Part shown: piece after piece, positions 17,687 through 26,710 of the stretch | Numbering within the stretch: position 1 is the stretch's first letter | Layout of the letters: every line of letters begins with the position of its first letter | Position numbers and translations under genes: made by a program | Assembly (NCBI GenBank): GCA_025454855.1 | Contig: JALONS010000022.1 | Location: forward strand, 1 to 46,956 | Length of the DNA: 46,956 nt | From: Arcicella sp. | GTDB lineage: Bacteria > Bacteroidota > Bacteroidia > Cytophagales > Spirosomataceae | Direction: 5' to 3' | The notes under the pieces: generated by a model | Databases searched by the model: none | Seen by the model: only the letters and a program-made list of their open reading frames with translations | Told to the model about the DNA's origin: nothing

Positions 17687-19369
17687 ATGAAAGGATTATT
17701 TTATTCATTAATCGTAGTTATCTTCTTAGTTATAGCATGTAAAAAAGAAGACGAAGTCAGCACTCCCTCAGAAGAAATTCAGCTGACTGAAATATTAAAC
17801 ACAGTAGCAGGTAGCAGCCAAGCCATTAAAGACTTCAAAACGATGTCTTTCAAAGTAGAGGGAATCAGTTATGAATACGAACAGGACATTCCTACGTTGC
17901 CATCACCTTTGGTTAGTAACAAGTATATTTACGAATGCTTTTCTAACCTATCTGCCCGAAAATTGAAAATGGATTATAGTTATTGCGAATTTAATCATCC
18001 AGCCTATTATGAAACCACAGGTCCCAATATTTTTATTTCGGATAAAGTAGGTTCTACCTCCGACCAATACATTTGGAAGTCATACTACTTTAATGATGTA
18101 GCTCCCTTTTCACTATTTTCAACAGAATTAGAAGCTCATCTTAAAATCCAGATGATGTCTAATCCACTTCAATTACTAAAAATTATTCAGAGTAAAAATA
18201 AAGACAATGTTAGTACAAAGAACTTGGTATTGAGCTTCAATCATGATAAATATACCAATATTGCTTTTGAAGTATATTTTGATAAAACGACTAAGCTACC
18301 TATTAAGGTAAGTACTGATGAAGTAGATTTCTTACAAGGAAATGTAAAGTATGAGGTAGTATTCAAGAATTGGACTAAAGTAAATGGTGTACAATTCCCA
18401 ACAACTTTGGAGCATTATCATAACAAAAATCTATTAAGAAAAGAGACTCTCTCGAATATCAAAGTCAATCCTGTATTTAGTGATAGTTTCTTCAATCCAG
18501 AAGTGGTAAAAGACCCTATACCATACGACGAAGCTCAGGCGAAAATAGGTATTTATAACTCTCAGTTTTTGATGAGATGGAACGCATGGAATATTGGTTG
18601 GCCCGAACCCGTAAATGACGGAGCCGTAGATTTAGGAGCGATGGATTTAAAACAGTTCAAACTTGAGCCACAATACGTTTCGCCAACGGTTAAGATTATC
18701 GGTCGTCCTGATAATAGACTTTGGAATGTTGCCATAAAAACCGCTGGGGGCTTATATTTAGTAGATACACCCTTGAATCAGGATTGGACACGGAGTTTAA
18801 TTGATGCAGCTAAGAAGGCATTTAATGAAAACAATATCAAAGGTATTATTTCAACGCACTGCCATCACGACCATTTTGCTGGAATCAGAGAAGGACTCAC
18901 AGAAACCAGTAACGTTTACATAGCAGAAGAAGGCGTTTCATTTTTGAATAAGGTAGCGGCAACCGACCACAGCCTCAACAAGGATAAATTTGCCCTAAAT
19001 CCGAAAAAACCAGTGGTACATCCTGTTAAAGATGTTACCGTATTGGAAAACGGAAGAATACAAATCCATAGATTGAATCCTAAGAAAACTACGGCTACCC
19101 CTCATGCGGCTGATATGGTAATAGTTTACTTACCAGAAGAAGAAGTGGTGATACAAGCTGACCAACTCTGGAGTGGAACATTCATGAGTGTTTGGAAAGG
19201 CTATACTCCACGAGGATTTACCGAAAAAGCAAAGGTTGAAATCAAGAATAATGCCCAATATCTCTTGGATTACATCAAAGAAAAGAACTTGAAAGTTAGC
19301 AAGATAATTTCTCAACACGGAGGACTTGGCAGTGTACAAGACTTATATACAATTACAAATTCAAAGTAA
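17687..19369 (+). CDS. Lipoprotein metallo-beta-lactamase-fold hydrolase
   Basis: 560 residues. A lipoprotein signal peptide (VIFLVIAC, lipid-modified Cys about 18) is followed by a beta-rich N-terminal region of about 290 residues. The C-terminal metallo-beta-lactamase fold has the zinc motif THCHHDHFAG (about 390-399), a second-shell ATPHAADMVIVY with metal-ligand candidates His and Asp, DQLW, and a final ISQHGG. The protein probably sits on the periplasmic or outer-membrane face and hydrolyses an unknown ester, lactone or thioester. The start is preceded by CTCTAAAACA, a variant of the leader motif seen in front of several biosynthetic genes. It heads a + strand series with the YCII pair, 62 nt upstream of the first. 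Confidence 0.85.
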   Translation: MKGLFYSLIVVIFLVIACKKEDEVSTPSEEIQLTEILNTVAGSSQAIKDFKTMSFKVEGISYEYEQDIPTLPSPLVSNKYIYECFSNLSARKLKMDYSYCEFNHPAYYETTGPNIFISDKVGSTSDQYIWKSYYFNDVAPFSLFSTELEAHLKIQMMSNPLQLLKIIQSKNKDNVSTKNLVLSFNHDKYTNIAFEVYFDKTTKLPIKVSTDEVDFLQGNVKYEVVFKNWTKVNGVQFPTTLEHYHNKNLLRKETLSNIKVNPVFSDSFFNPEVVKDPIPYDEAQAKIGIYNSQFLMRWNAWNIGWPEPVNDGAVDLGAMDLKQFKLEPQYVSPTVKIIGRPDNRLWNVAIKTAGGLYLVDTPLNQDWTRSLIDAAKKAFNENNIKGIISTHCHHDHFAGIREGLTETSNVYIAEEGVSFLNKVAATDHSLNKDKFALNPKKPVVHPVKDVTVLENGRIQIHRLNPKKTTATPHAADMVIVYLPEEEVVIQADQLWSGTFMSVWKGYTPRGFTEKAKVEIKNNAQYLLDYIKEKNLKVSKIISQHGGLGSVQDLYTITNSK

Positions 19370-19431
19370 ATCATAAATCGAACTGGACGACCAGTGGAAC
19401 AGCTGAAAGTCCAGTTTAAAACCTCAAAACA

Positions 19432-19770
19432 ATGAAACAATTCAAATTAATTTTTCGCTACGATTTCAATCCAAATTATCAACCTACTGCCGAAGAAATA
19501 GAAGTAGAAGGGCAAAAATGGGGACAATGGATTGGAAGTTTAGCCCAAAACGGTCAGTTTGTCGAGACGAATCACTTAGGATATTCGGGGAGAGTTCTCA
19601 AAAGTGATGGAAGTTTTGTAGATAATGTGTACCTGAATGGCTCGGAAGTATTGGCTGGCGATATGGTTATTAATGCCCAAGATTTAGACGAAGCGGTGTC
19701 TTTAGCACAAGGTTCTCCAATCTTGGAAATCGGAGGAAACGTTGAAGTCAGAGACGTAATTCCTATGTAA
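19432..19770 (+). CDS. YCII-related protein, tandem copy 1
   Basis: 112 residues, a small ferredoxin-like YCII fold with the family ending GSPILEIGGNVEVRDVIPM and a central LKSDGSFVDN. YCII proteins are often small stand-alone enzymes or sensors of unknown substrate; the fold is related to dehalogenase and muconolactone isomerase-like proteins. It is about 85% identical to the next gene (17 differences by eye over 112 aligned positions), so this is a recent tandem duplication. The 57-nt spacer separates the two genes. Confidence 0.88.
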   Translation: MKQFKLIFRYDFNPNYQPTAEEIEVEGQKWGQWIGSLAQNGQFVETNHLGYSGRVLKSDGSFVDNVYLNGSEVLAGDMVINAQDLDEAVSLAQGSPILEIGGNVEVRDVIPM

Positions 19771-19827
19771 ATTTTGCAACAAAAACATTTATAATAATTA
19801 CTTTTTTTTAACTAAAATTCTAAAACA

Positions 19828-20166
19828 ATGAAACAGTTCAAATTATTTTTTCGCTACGACTTTAATCCTAATTACCAGCCTACAGCTGAAGAAATAGAAG
19901 TAGAAAGTCAAAAATGGGGACAATGGATTGGTAGCTTGGCACAGAACGGTCAGTTTGTAGGTACTAATCAGTTAGGATACACAGGTAAACTATTAAAAAG
20001 TGACGGTAGCTTTGTAGATAGCCTTCATTTGAGTGGTTCAGAAGTATTAGCAGGTGATATGGTTATCAATGCTCAGGATATTGAAGAGGCTTTGCAATTG
20101 GCAAAAGGCTCTCCAATCTTAGAGATAGGAGGAAATGTTGAGATTAGAGATGTAATTCCAATGTAA
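19828..20166 (+). CDS. YCII-related protein, tandem copy 2
   Basis: 112 residues with no gaps against copy 1. Differences cluster in the middle (GTNQLGYTGKLL and DSLHLSGSE) and in the LAKGSP helix, while both ends are nearly unchanged. Keeping two intact divergent copies suggests slightly different ligands or a heterodimer. Both starts share the AAAACAATGAAACA context, so the duplication included the leader. Confidence 0.88.
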   Translation: MKQFKLFFRYDFNPNYQPTAEEIEVESQKWGQWIGSLAQNGQFVGTNQLGYTGKLLKSDGSFVDSLHLSGSEVLAGDMVINAQDIEEALQLAKGSPILEIGGNVEIRDVIPM

Positions 20167-20417
20167 TAATACGCAACTGATAAGGATTTGCAAAGATAAT
20201 ACCTTAATTCTCTTTGCTGCAAATCGCTTTTCGCTCAGTAGAGTAGCACTTATCTTTCCACTCTGAGTTGCGTGCTAAGTGTTGGGTAATGAAGGTTTTA
20301 TCGCAAAATACTACTTTATAGATAAAGGGTTTTTGAAATAGATTCAAAATAATAACCGACATTGCTAATACCCATTACCCAATACTTAGTACACAACTCA
20401 TTAAACAAAATAATATC

Positions 20418-20870
20418 ATGAAATCCGTATTCGATAAACAAGTTAGAGAAGAATTAATTCGTCGTATTGAAAAATTGACTGATAACAGTACGTCAAATTG
20501 GGGTAAAATGAATGTTTACCAAATGATTGTACATTGTATCAAAACTGAAGAAATGTACTTACGTATAAAGAGCTACGATAGATTATTGATTGGAAGAATT
20601 TTTGGTCAGATGTCGCTTAAAAGCCTTCTGAAAGATGAGAAGCCATTTAAACAAAATGAACCAACCCACCCTGAATTCAAGATTAAGGAGACTGGTTACA
20701 TTGCTAATAACAAAGCCAGATGGATTAATTTGATTAATGAATATGACAAGAAAAGTGAGGCTGACTACGAAGGTTTCTCACATCCATTTTTTGGCAAAAT
20801 GACTAAAACGCAAGTTGGAGAATATAATTACAAACATATCGATCATCATTTAAGACAATTTAACGCTTAA
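20418..20870 (+). CDS. DUF1569 (DinB-like four-helix) protein
   Basis: 150 residues with the features of DUF1569: NWGKMNVYQMIVHCIKTEEM near the start, HPFFGKMT, and the terminal H-IDHHLRQF motif. Conserved histidines (about His38 and the C-terminal HIDHH) are probable metal ligands, as in the related DinB/bacillithiol-transferase fold. The reaction is unknown; members of the fold transfer low-molecular-weight thiols or bind metal. It lies 10 nt ahead of the SRPBCC gene, so the two are probably one transcript. Confidence 0.85.
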   Translation: MKSVFDKQVREELIRRIEKLTDNSTSNWGKMNVYQMIVHCIKTEEMYLRIKSYDRLLIGRIFGQMSLKSLLKDEKPFKQNEPTHPEFKIKETGYIANNKARWINLINEYDKKSEADYEGFSHPFFGKMTKTQVGEYNYKHIDHHLRQFNA

Positions 20871-20880
20871 CAGTAAAATC

Positions 20881-21438
20881 ATGAAAAAAGGACTTAAATA
20901 TTTAGGAATTTTTGTAGGCATCATCGTTGTTGCAGTAGCCATTTTAAACGTGGTGTCAGCCGACGAAAAAGAAATCGTAATCGTTTCTGAACAAAAAATT
21001 GATGCCCCCGCCAATGTTGTGTACAACAAGGTTAGAAACTTTAAAAATTATCCAAGCTGGTCGCCATTCAGACTTACTGACCCTCAGCAGAAATTTAACG
21101 TTACCGCCGTGGATGGGCAAGTAGGTTCTAAATTTCACTGGGTTGGTGTTCAGGAAACCAGCGAAGGCTATCAAGAAATTGTTGGTTTAGAAGAAAACAA
21201 AGCAGTAAAAATCAAGTGTAATATTACTGTACCTTATGAGGCAAAACCTGAATTTAATTATTATTTTACCGAAAGAGATAATAATACTTATGTCAGACAA
21301 GAGTTTAAGGTAAAAATGGACTTTCCTGCCAATATTATTGCTCATTTGACTGACCTCAGAAAAGAAATGCGATTGGTTAATGAAAAAGGACTGTCGTTAC
21401 TGAAGAAAGTTTGTGAAGAAGACCTCGCAAAATTATAA
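20881..21438 (+). CDS. Membrane-anchored SRPBCC (polyketide_cyc2-like) protein
   Basis: 185 residues: one N-terminal transmembrane segment (about 7-25), then a START/Bet v1-type SRPBCC domain beginning SEQKIDAPANVVYNKVRNFKN with PSWSPF and SKFHWVG. The fold makes a deep hydrophobic ligand pocket. Members include polyketide cyclases, lipid binders and, in the calicheamicin cluster, the self-sacrifice resistance protein CalC. Bacteroidota carry many generic copies, so a link to the PKS 7 kb away is only a possibility. It forms a pair with the DUF1569 gene. Confidence 0.85.
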   Translation: MKKGLKYLGIFVGIIVVAVAILNVVSADEKEIVIVSEQKIDAPANVVYNKVRNFKNYPSWSPFRLTDPQQKFNVTAVDGQVGSKFHWVGVQETSEGYQEIVGLEENKAVKIKCNITVPYEAKPEFNYYFTERDNNTYVRQEFKVKMDFPANIIAHLTDLRKEMRLVNEKGLSLLKKVCEEDLAKL

Positions 21439-21838
21439 AAATCAAATCCATTGATAGAAGTACCCTCTGTGTAAATCAACAGGACTAAGCATTGATGAAC
21501 GTCATTCAATCATAGTAAACAACAGAAAACATCATTTACATAAGGTACTTCTTTATTTTCATACCTATTTCTGAATATTATGTAGTTACTTTATTATTCG
21601 TTATAACCTTCTCAAAGTTGTAACGGAGTACCCTCTAAACTTAAATTATTACCTCAATTCTATTGGATGCGTTTGCCAACAATATGAATTAATCATCATT
21701 ATACGATTTTGAAATTTGTTATTGAAGTGATTTAAACGATTTGTTTTAAAGAACATTCAAAATATAGGTGCCTATTGACGCACTGATGAAAGGACTTCTA
21801 CCCTGAATCAGATAAACACTTCCAACAGTATAAATTTA

Positions 21839-21879
21839 CAGATTTCAACCGAAATAATTTGCCGCCAAAGATAAATCTG
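21839..21879 (+). repeat. Constant-loop hairpin 10, distant copy
   Basis: The outer arms CAGATTT / AAATCTG (7 bp) enclose a weaker inner stem and the loop CCGCCA (21862-21867), the same loop as the 11.8-13.3 kb family. Confidence 0.5.
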
Positions 21880-22071
21880 AATAACTGCCATAACAGATTT
21901 CATTTCAACACCAATTAATAGTGTAAAGATTTCCCAAACACTAAACATTTACGATTGACGTGATTCATGATTTTAAAGTAAGAGCCTTATCGTCTCGTCA
22001 GTAATTTATGATTGATTATAAGCAATAAGACCAGATTAATTGATATTACATCTATTGTAGGCATATTGTAA

Positions 22072-22090
22072 GGGCGTATCACATACGCCC
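22072..22090 (+). repeat. REP-like palindrome, copy 1
   Basis: GGGCGTAT-CAC-ATACGCCC, preceded by TTGTAA. Related copies are at 27773 and 36264. Confidence 0.65.
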
Positions 22091-22368
22091 AAATTGCCAA
22101 AATCCATAGATATATCAGATAATTAATGCTAAGTATTCAGCATAAATTATTTACGATTAATCCGATTGGTTCGCCAGCGATTAAGATTTACGGATAAATT
22201 ATTGATAATCAGATAAACAATCGTAAGTCGAATCAATCGTAATTCTTAAATAATTGTGTCTTTATACTTAAAGGCTTCAATCAAAATAAGCATCAATCGT
22301 GAATATTCAGTAGTAATAAATGTTTTATCGGATACAGTGAGGTGTTTTAACCCCAAATCTATTTAACA

Positions 22369-23526
22369 ATGAAAAGCAATACTTTAACTTTAGATAAGCA
22401 AGAAATTCAAAAACTGGAACGCCATTTTACACAAGAAAGAGGCAAGTGTTTCGGTCTTCAAATAAACCAATCTACCAGTGATTGTTTAAGATTTGCCAGT
22501 TTATTAAAACATACTCTTAATAATTTAGGCGACCCTTTTGATGGATTCGGTGGGCAAATACATACTTTAGGTTATGAGCGTGAGCTTATCTTATTGATGG
22601 CAGATTACCTCAGAATATCCCACGATGACATCTGGGGATATACAACCAGTGGTTCCACGATTTCTAATATTCAAGCTGTTCACTTAGCCAATTTAAAACT
22701 CAATAATCAGGGTATTTTAGTAACCTCAAACCAAGCCCATTCCAGCATAAGAAAATCGGTTTCTTTGCTCAGAGTGAAAGAAATGGTTGAAATTGAAGCT
22801 GATTTATACGGTAAAATGGATTTGGATAAATTCAGTGATTATTTATCTAAAAATCGTGAAAAATCATTTATTTTCTGCTTTGCCTCTGGCACAGTTTCTA
22901 AAGGAGCTTACGACGACGTAAGAGAATTAATCAAAATCATTCATGAGCATAAAATTCCGAGAGAACGCTATCACATTCACTTGGATGCAGCCCTCGGAGG
23001 ATTAATTACGCCCTTTATTGATGCAGAAGAAATAAAACTTGATTTTAGTATTCCTGAGATAGATAGTATTTCGGTGAGTTTTCATAAACGATTGGGGGTA
23101 CCTTTTCCAAGTTCTGTTTTCCTGATTAGAAAAAATAACCTTAAAACCGTACAATACTCTTTTGTGAGTGATTATAATTCTTTAGACACTACCATTCCCG
23201 GTTCAAGAGATGGCTTGTCACCTTTTATTGTATTAACCAAACTAAAAAGTATTGGCTATGATAATATGGTATTGCGTACTAAGAAGATTTTATCAAAAGC
23301 GAGTTTCCTAAACAAGCAGCTTGAAGCAAAGGGAATTCCTACGGTTTTTAATCAATATGCTCCCTGCGTGTATTTTAAAGCACCTCATCAGCGTATCATA
23401 GATGAATATCATTTGCCAAAATATCATCACGCCAACGGAGACGTATATACTCATGCGTTCACAATGGAGCATATCTCAAAACCTAATATTGTAGATTTTG
23501 TAGAAAAGTGTGCTGCCAGTATGTAA
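22369..23526 (+). CDS. PLP-dependent group II decarboxylase (histidine-decarboxylase-like)
   Basis: 385 residues, fold-type I PLP enzyme. Seen: GYTTSGSTISNIQAV (cofactor phosphate loop), His124 (NQAHSS, ring stacking), Asp206 (HIHLDAALGG), and Lys240 in SVSFHKRLGVP as the Schiff-base lysine. The length and layout match the histidine/serine decarboxylase group, which turns an amino acid into an amine. The substrate cannot be read from sequence. It starts the + strand run leading into unbV, 37 nt ahead of it, so it could supply an amine building block or starter. The leader CCAAATCTATTTAACA resembles the repeated leader in the 8.9-9.5 kb array. Confidence 0.87.
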   Translation: MKSNTLTLDKQEIQKLERHFTQERGKCFGLQINQSTSDCLRFASLLKHTLNNLGDPFDGFGGQIHTLGYERELILLMADYLRISHDDIWGYTTSGSTISNIQAVHLANLKLNNQGILVTSNQAHSSIRKSVSLLRVKEMVEIEADLYGKMDLDKFSDYLSKNREKSFIFCFASGTVSKGAYDDVRELIKIIHEHKIPRERYHIHLDAALGGLITPFIDAEEIKLDFSIPEIDSISVSFHKRLGVPFPSSVFLIRKNNLKTVQYSFVSDYNSLDTTIPGSRDGLSPFIVLTKLKSIGYDNMVLRTKKILSKASFLNKQLEAKGIPTVFNQYAPCVYFKAPHQRIIDEYHLPKYHHANGDVYTHAFTMEHISKPNIVDFVEKCAASM

Positions 23527-23563
23527 GTTAAATAATAGTGTCAAATATCTAAACTGAAAAACA

Positions 23564-25471
23564 ATGAAACATTTGCCCAAGTTGATTGCGGTAGCTTTAT
23601 TAATAGTGCTTTATGGGTTTACCGTACCGAGTTCTATTTCATATCAAGAACGAGAAGAGTTAGCAAAAGAATTTAAGTTTGAGAAAAGTATTTTGTACAA
23701 ACCAGAAGGCATAACCCCTATGGATATACACAAAGTACACCCACAGTATAAAAAAATAGATGCTTGGGTATCAGTGGTGGGAGCCGCCGTAAACGTCACA
23801 GATTTTGATGGAGACAACCTACCGAATGATGTTATCCACGTTGATCCGAGATACAATACAGTTTCGGTGTTCCCAGCCAAAGGCACAGGAGAAAGGTACA
23901 AACCATTTCAGTTGAATCCTAAAGTATTACCGTATCATCCTGAATCAATGCCCCCGTCGGGTACGTTGGCTAATGATTTTAATGAAGATGGTAAAATGGA
24001 CATTTTAGTAAATTATTTAGGTCGTTCGCCTATCATTTTTTATCAAACAGAAAATGGTTTTGCGGAGGCAGAATTGAATCCATACGTTGAGAAATGGTTT
24101 ACTACTACCAGTACCATTGCGGATTTTGATGGTGATGGACACGATGATATTTTTATTGGCAATTATTTCCCAGATGGTTCAAAATTATATGAAAAAGACG
24201 CTACTGATAAAGACCAAGTCATGCAACATTCGATGTCGAGAGGAGACAACGGTGCCGTCAATCGTATATTTTTATGGGCTGGGGTCAAAAATGGGAAAGC
24301 CATTTATAAAGAATCAAAAGATTGGTTGAAAGGCTTAGGATTTCCATACGATTGGACTTTGGCAGTAGCTGCTGCCGACTTAAACGGGGATATGCTCCCT
24401 GAAATTTATATCGCCAATGATTTTGCCCCTGATAAACTTTTATTGAATAAATCTTCTAAAGGACGGCTTTCTTTTCAGGAACTAAAAGGTCCTAAAGGAT
24501 TTTTCTCTATCCGTTCGAGTGTTTTAGGTAGAGATTCTTTCAAGGGCATGGGGGTTGATTTCGGGGATATAAATGGTGATGGACTTTTAGATATCTACGT
24601 AAGTAATATTGCCGATGACTATGCCCTCCACGAAAGTCACTACGCATTCATCAACACAGGCGACCGTGAGGCATTTAGCAAGGGAATCGCTCCGTTTGTG
24701 AATAAAAGTGAATCACTTGGTTTATCAAGAAGTTCGTGGGGTTGGGAAGCACGATTAGGTGATTTCAATAATGATGGTGTGCCTGAAGCATTACAAGGAA
24801 CAGGTTTTAGAAAAGGAAAAGTAAACCGCTGGCCCGAATTACAGGAATTAGCCACTGGACACGATGAGTTTTTGGCTCATCCCGAAAGTTGGCCCAAAAT
24901 CAATCAAGGCGATGATATTTCAGGGCATTCACACATTCCGTTTTTCGTAAAACATCAGTCGGGTAAATATTTTGATATTTCATCTAATTTAGACGTAGAT
25001 GACATTCAAGTAACCAGAGGGATTGCTACGGCAGATTTTGAACACGACGGCAAGTTAGACTTTGTGGCGGCTTCGCAATGGGAAGATTCAAGGATGTATC
25101 ACAACCGAAGCGAGAACAAAAATAACTTTTTAGGTTTACGGCTTCTTCTAAACCTTGATGCTGCTAATAATAAAGTCATGATTGACCCGAAGCAAAAACT
25201 GAGTGCCAAATATGCCGTTGGGGCGAAAGTGACGGCTTACACCATTGGAGGGAAAAAAATAGTCAGTTTTGTAGATGGTGGCAACGGACACACAGGAAAG
25301 CGGAGTAGTGAAATCCATTTTGGATTGGGTAATGATAGCTCAAATAAAATTGACAATATTGAAATCACTTGGAGACAATCCGATGGAACAATAGCACTGA
25401 CTCATGTCAAACTCAATTCAGGTTGGCATACGGTAGCGTTACCTTTCATCAATAATAACTCATATCAATAA
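23564..25471 (+). CDS. unbV: Enediyne-cassette protein UnbV (FG-GAP repeats plus ASPIC/UnbV domain)
   Basis: 635 residues. A signal peptide or anchor (about 6-25) precedes about seven FG-GAP/calcium-loop repeats (DFDGDNLPND, DFNEDGKMDILV, DFDGDGHDDIFIGN, DLNGDMLPEIY, DINGDGLLDIYV, DFNNDGVPEAL, DFEHDGKLDFV). The ASPIC/UnbV domain (about 545-625) contains YAVGAKVTAY and RSSEIHFGLG. The N-terminal stretch RYNTVSVFPAKGTGERYKPF, ahead of LPYHPE, is specific to the UnbV branch as I recall it. UnbV belongs to the conserved five-gene enediyne cassette, where its biochemical role is unknown. It is 18 nt upstream of unbU. Confidence 0.9.
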   Translation: MKHLPKLIAVALLIVLYGFTVPSSISYQEREELAKEFKFEKSILYKPEGITPMDIHKVHPQYKKIDAWVSVVGAAVNVTDFDGDNLPNDVIHVDPRYNTVSVFPAKGTGERYKPFQLNPKVLPYHPESMPPSGTLANDFNEDGKMDILVNYLGRSPIIFYQTENGFAEAELNPYVEKWFTTTSTIADFDGDGHDDIFIGNYFPDGSKLYEKDATDKDQVMQHSMSRGDNGAVNRIFLWAGVKNGKAIYKESKDWLKGLGFPYDWTLAVAAADLNGDMLPEIYIANDFAPDKLLLNKSSKGRLSFQELKGPKGFFSIRSSVLGRDSFKGMGVDFGDINGDGLLDIYVSNIADDYALHESHYAFINTGDREAFSKGIAPFVNKSESLGLSRSSWGWEARLGDFNNDGVPEALQGTGFRKGKVNRWPELQELATGHDEFLAHPESWPKINQGDDISGHSHIPFFVKHQSGKYFDISSNLDVDDIQVTRGIATADFEHDGKLDFVAASQWEDSRMYHNRSENKNNFLGLRLLLNLDAANNKVMIDPKQKLSAKYAVGAKVTAYTIGGKKIVSFVDGGNGHTGKRSSEIHFGLGNDSSNKIDNIEITWRQSDGTIALTHVKLNSGWHTVALPFINNNSYQ

Positions 25472-25489
25472 ATACTAAATCTTGAAATC

Positions 25490-26467
25490 ATGACAACCAA
25501 AGACAATAGAGTGCCAGCACTCATCAGATTTGCTTCGGCAATCACAGTTTTAAATTTGTTTGGGCATTTTTACCTCGGGTTTGAACAATCCGTTGCCCAT
25601 TGGGTAGTAGCTTTATTGACTGCTTACACGCTTGAAATTAGTTTTGAAGTTTTGGATGCTAAAATCAATAAAAGACCCATAGCATTTATGAAAGGCAGTT
25701 TTAAAGAGTTTGTTTATTTCTTGTTGCCTGCTCATATTTCTGCCTCGGCAGTATCCATGTTATTATTTACCAATGAGCGAATCATGCCAGTAGTTTTTGC
25801 CACTGCTATTGCCATGCTATCAAAAGTTTTATTCAGAGTAAACATCAACGGTAAACCCCGACATTTCTTGAATCCCTCAAATACAGGTATTGGAGCAATG
25901 TTATTAATTTTCCCTTGGGTAGGTGTTGCACCGCCATATCAATTCAGTGAAGCTACTTCTGGATGGGCCGATTGGTTGTTAGTTTGTATTTTTATGACGC
26001 TGGGTAGCTTGTTAAATGCCGTTTTCACCAAGAAAATCCCTTTGATATTAGCGTGGGTCGGAGGATTCTTTTTACAAGCCGTTATCAGAACAACCATTAT
26101 GGACACCTCTACTATCGGAGCTTTGATGCCGATGTCTGGTATTGCATTCTTATTATTTACTTTTTACATGATTTCAGACCCCGCTACCACACCCATCACT
26201 AAAAAAGGACAAATCATTTTTGGGGCAAGTGTAGCCGCCGTGTATGGTATCATGATGAGTTTACACATTGTTTTTGCGATGTTTATTGCTCTGATGACCG
26301 TTTGTACTGCTCGAGGCTGTTATTACTGGTTGGTGGATGTATTTGCTTCTAAAGAGAAAATACAATCTACGCTCAAAACAGGGAAAGTTAGTTATAAAGA
26401 TACCCTAACGCACATCAAAGAACCAAGTTATGGAGCAATGGTAAACGGTAGCATTCCTAATTTATAA
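25490..26467 (+). CDS. unbU: Enediyne-cassette integral membrane protein UnbU
   Basis: 325 residues with about eight to ten hydrophobic helices. It resembles UnbU of enediyne clusters and, more distantly, the RnfD/NqrB membrane subunits of ion-pumping oxidoreductases (KPRHFLNPSNTGIGAMLLIFPW; MISDPATTPIT). UnbU is thought to act with UnbV and UnbL in making the enediyne core, and its reaction is unknown. I do not see the SGAT flavin-attachment motif of RnfD. It sits between unbV and unbL in one run; a dispersed repeat (26519-26632) separates it from unbL. Confidence 0.88.
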   Translation: MTTKDNRVPALIRFASAITVLNLFGHFYLGFEQSVAHWVVALLTAYTLEISFEVLDAKINKRPIAFMKGSFKEFVYFLLPAHISASAVSMLLFTNERIMPVVFATAIAMLSKVLFRVNINGKPRHFLNPSNTGIGAMLLIFPWVGVAPPYQFSEATSGWADWLLVCIFMTLGSLLNAVFTKKIPLILAWVGGFFLQAVIRTTIMDTSTIGALMPMSGIAFLLFTFYMISDPATTPITKKGQIIFGASVAAVYGIMMSLHIVFAMFIALMTVCTARGCYYWLVDVFASKEKIQSTLKTGKVSYKDTLTHIKEPSYGAMVNGSIPNL

Positions 26468-26518
26468 ATAAGAGCATGTTTAAATTTTGCATAAAATTGA
26501 TTATCAAAGATTTAAAAA

Positions 26519-26632
26519 TTATGCGTAAGCCATTTTTGAAATTCCGCTGTTTGAGCCGTAGGCGAGTTTCGGAATTTCTTGATTTTCTTTTGTTACTTTT
26601 CTTGTATCAAGACAAGAAAAGGCACAAATAGT
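26519..26632 (+). repeat. Dispersed two-hairpin element, copy B
   Basis: It begins ATGCGTAAGCCATTTTTG. Hairpin 1 is GAAATTCCG / CGGAATTTC around GAGCCGTAGGCGAG; hairpin 2 is CTTTTCTTG / CAAGAAAAG around TATCAAGA. It is the inverted partner of 10463-10572 and fills the unbU-unbL gap inside the cassette. Confidence 0.75.
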
Positions 26633-26710
26633 AGGTAGCATTTTAAAACGAGTTTGTGTTGTAAACCAGTATTTTGTGCCTTTGTTACTTTGTCCCCCAA
26701 TCATTTCAAC

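Larger units (their letters stand above)
21439..22368. other. 930-bp AT-rich intergenic region upstream of the biosynthetic locus
   Basis: No open frame resembles a gene. It contains a constant-loop hairpin (21839-21879), a REP-like palindrome (22072-22090), a CTCTAAAC motif (21633-21640), and an imperfect long inverted repeat. In the last, AATTATTTACGATT near 22145 pairs with AATCGTAATTCTTAAATAATT near 22235. The last 30 bp are the leader of the decarboxylase gene. Confidence 0.55.

Noticed and set aside
25490-26467. Calling this gene rnfD
   Set aside because: No other Rnf subunits are near, no SGAT flavin motif, and the neighbours are unbV and unbL.
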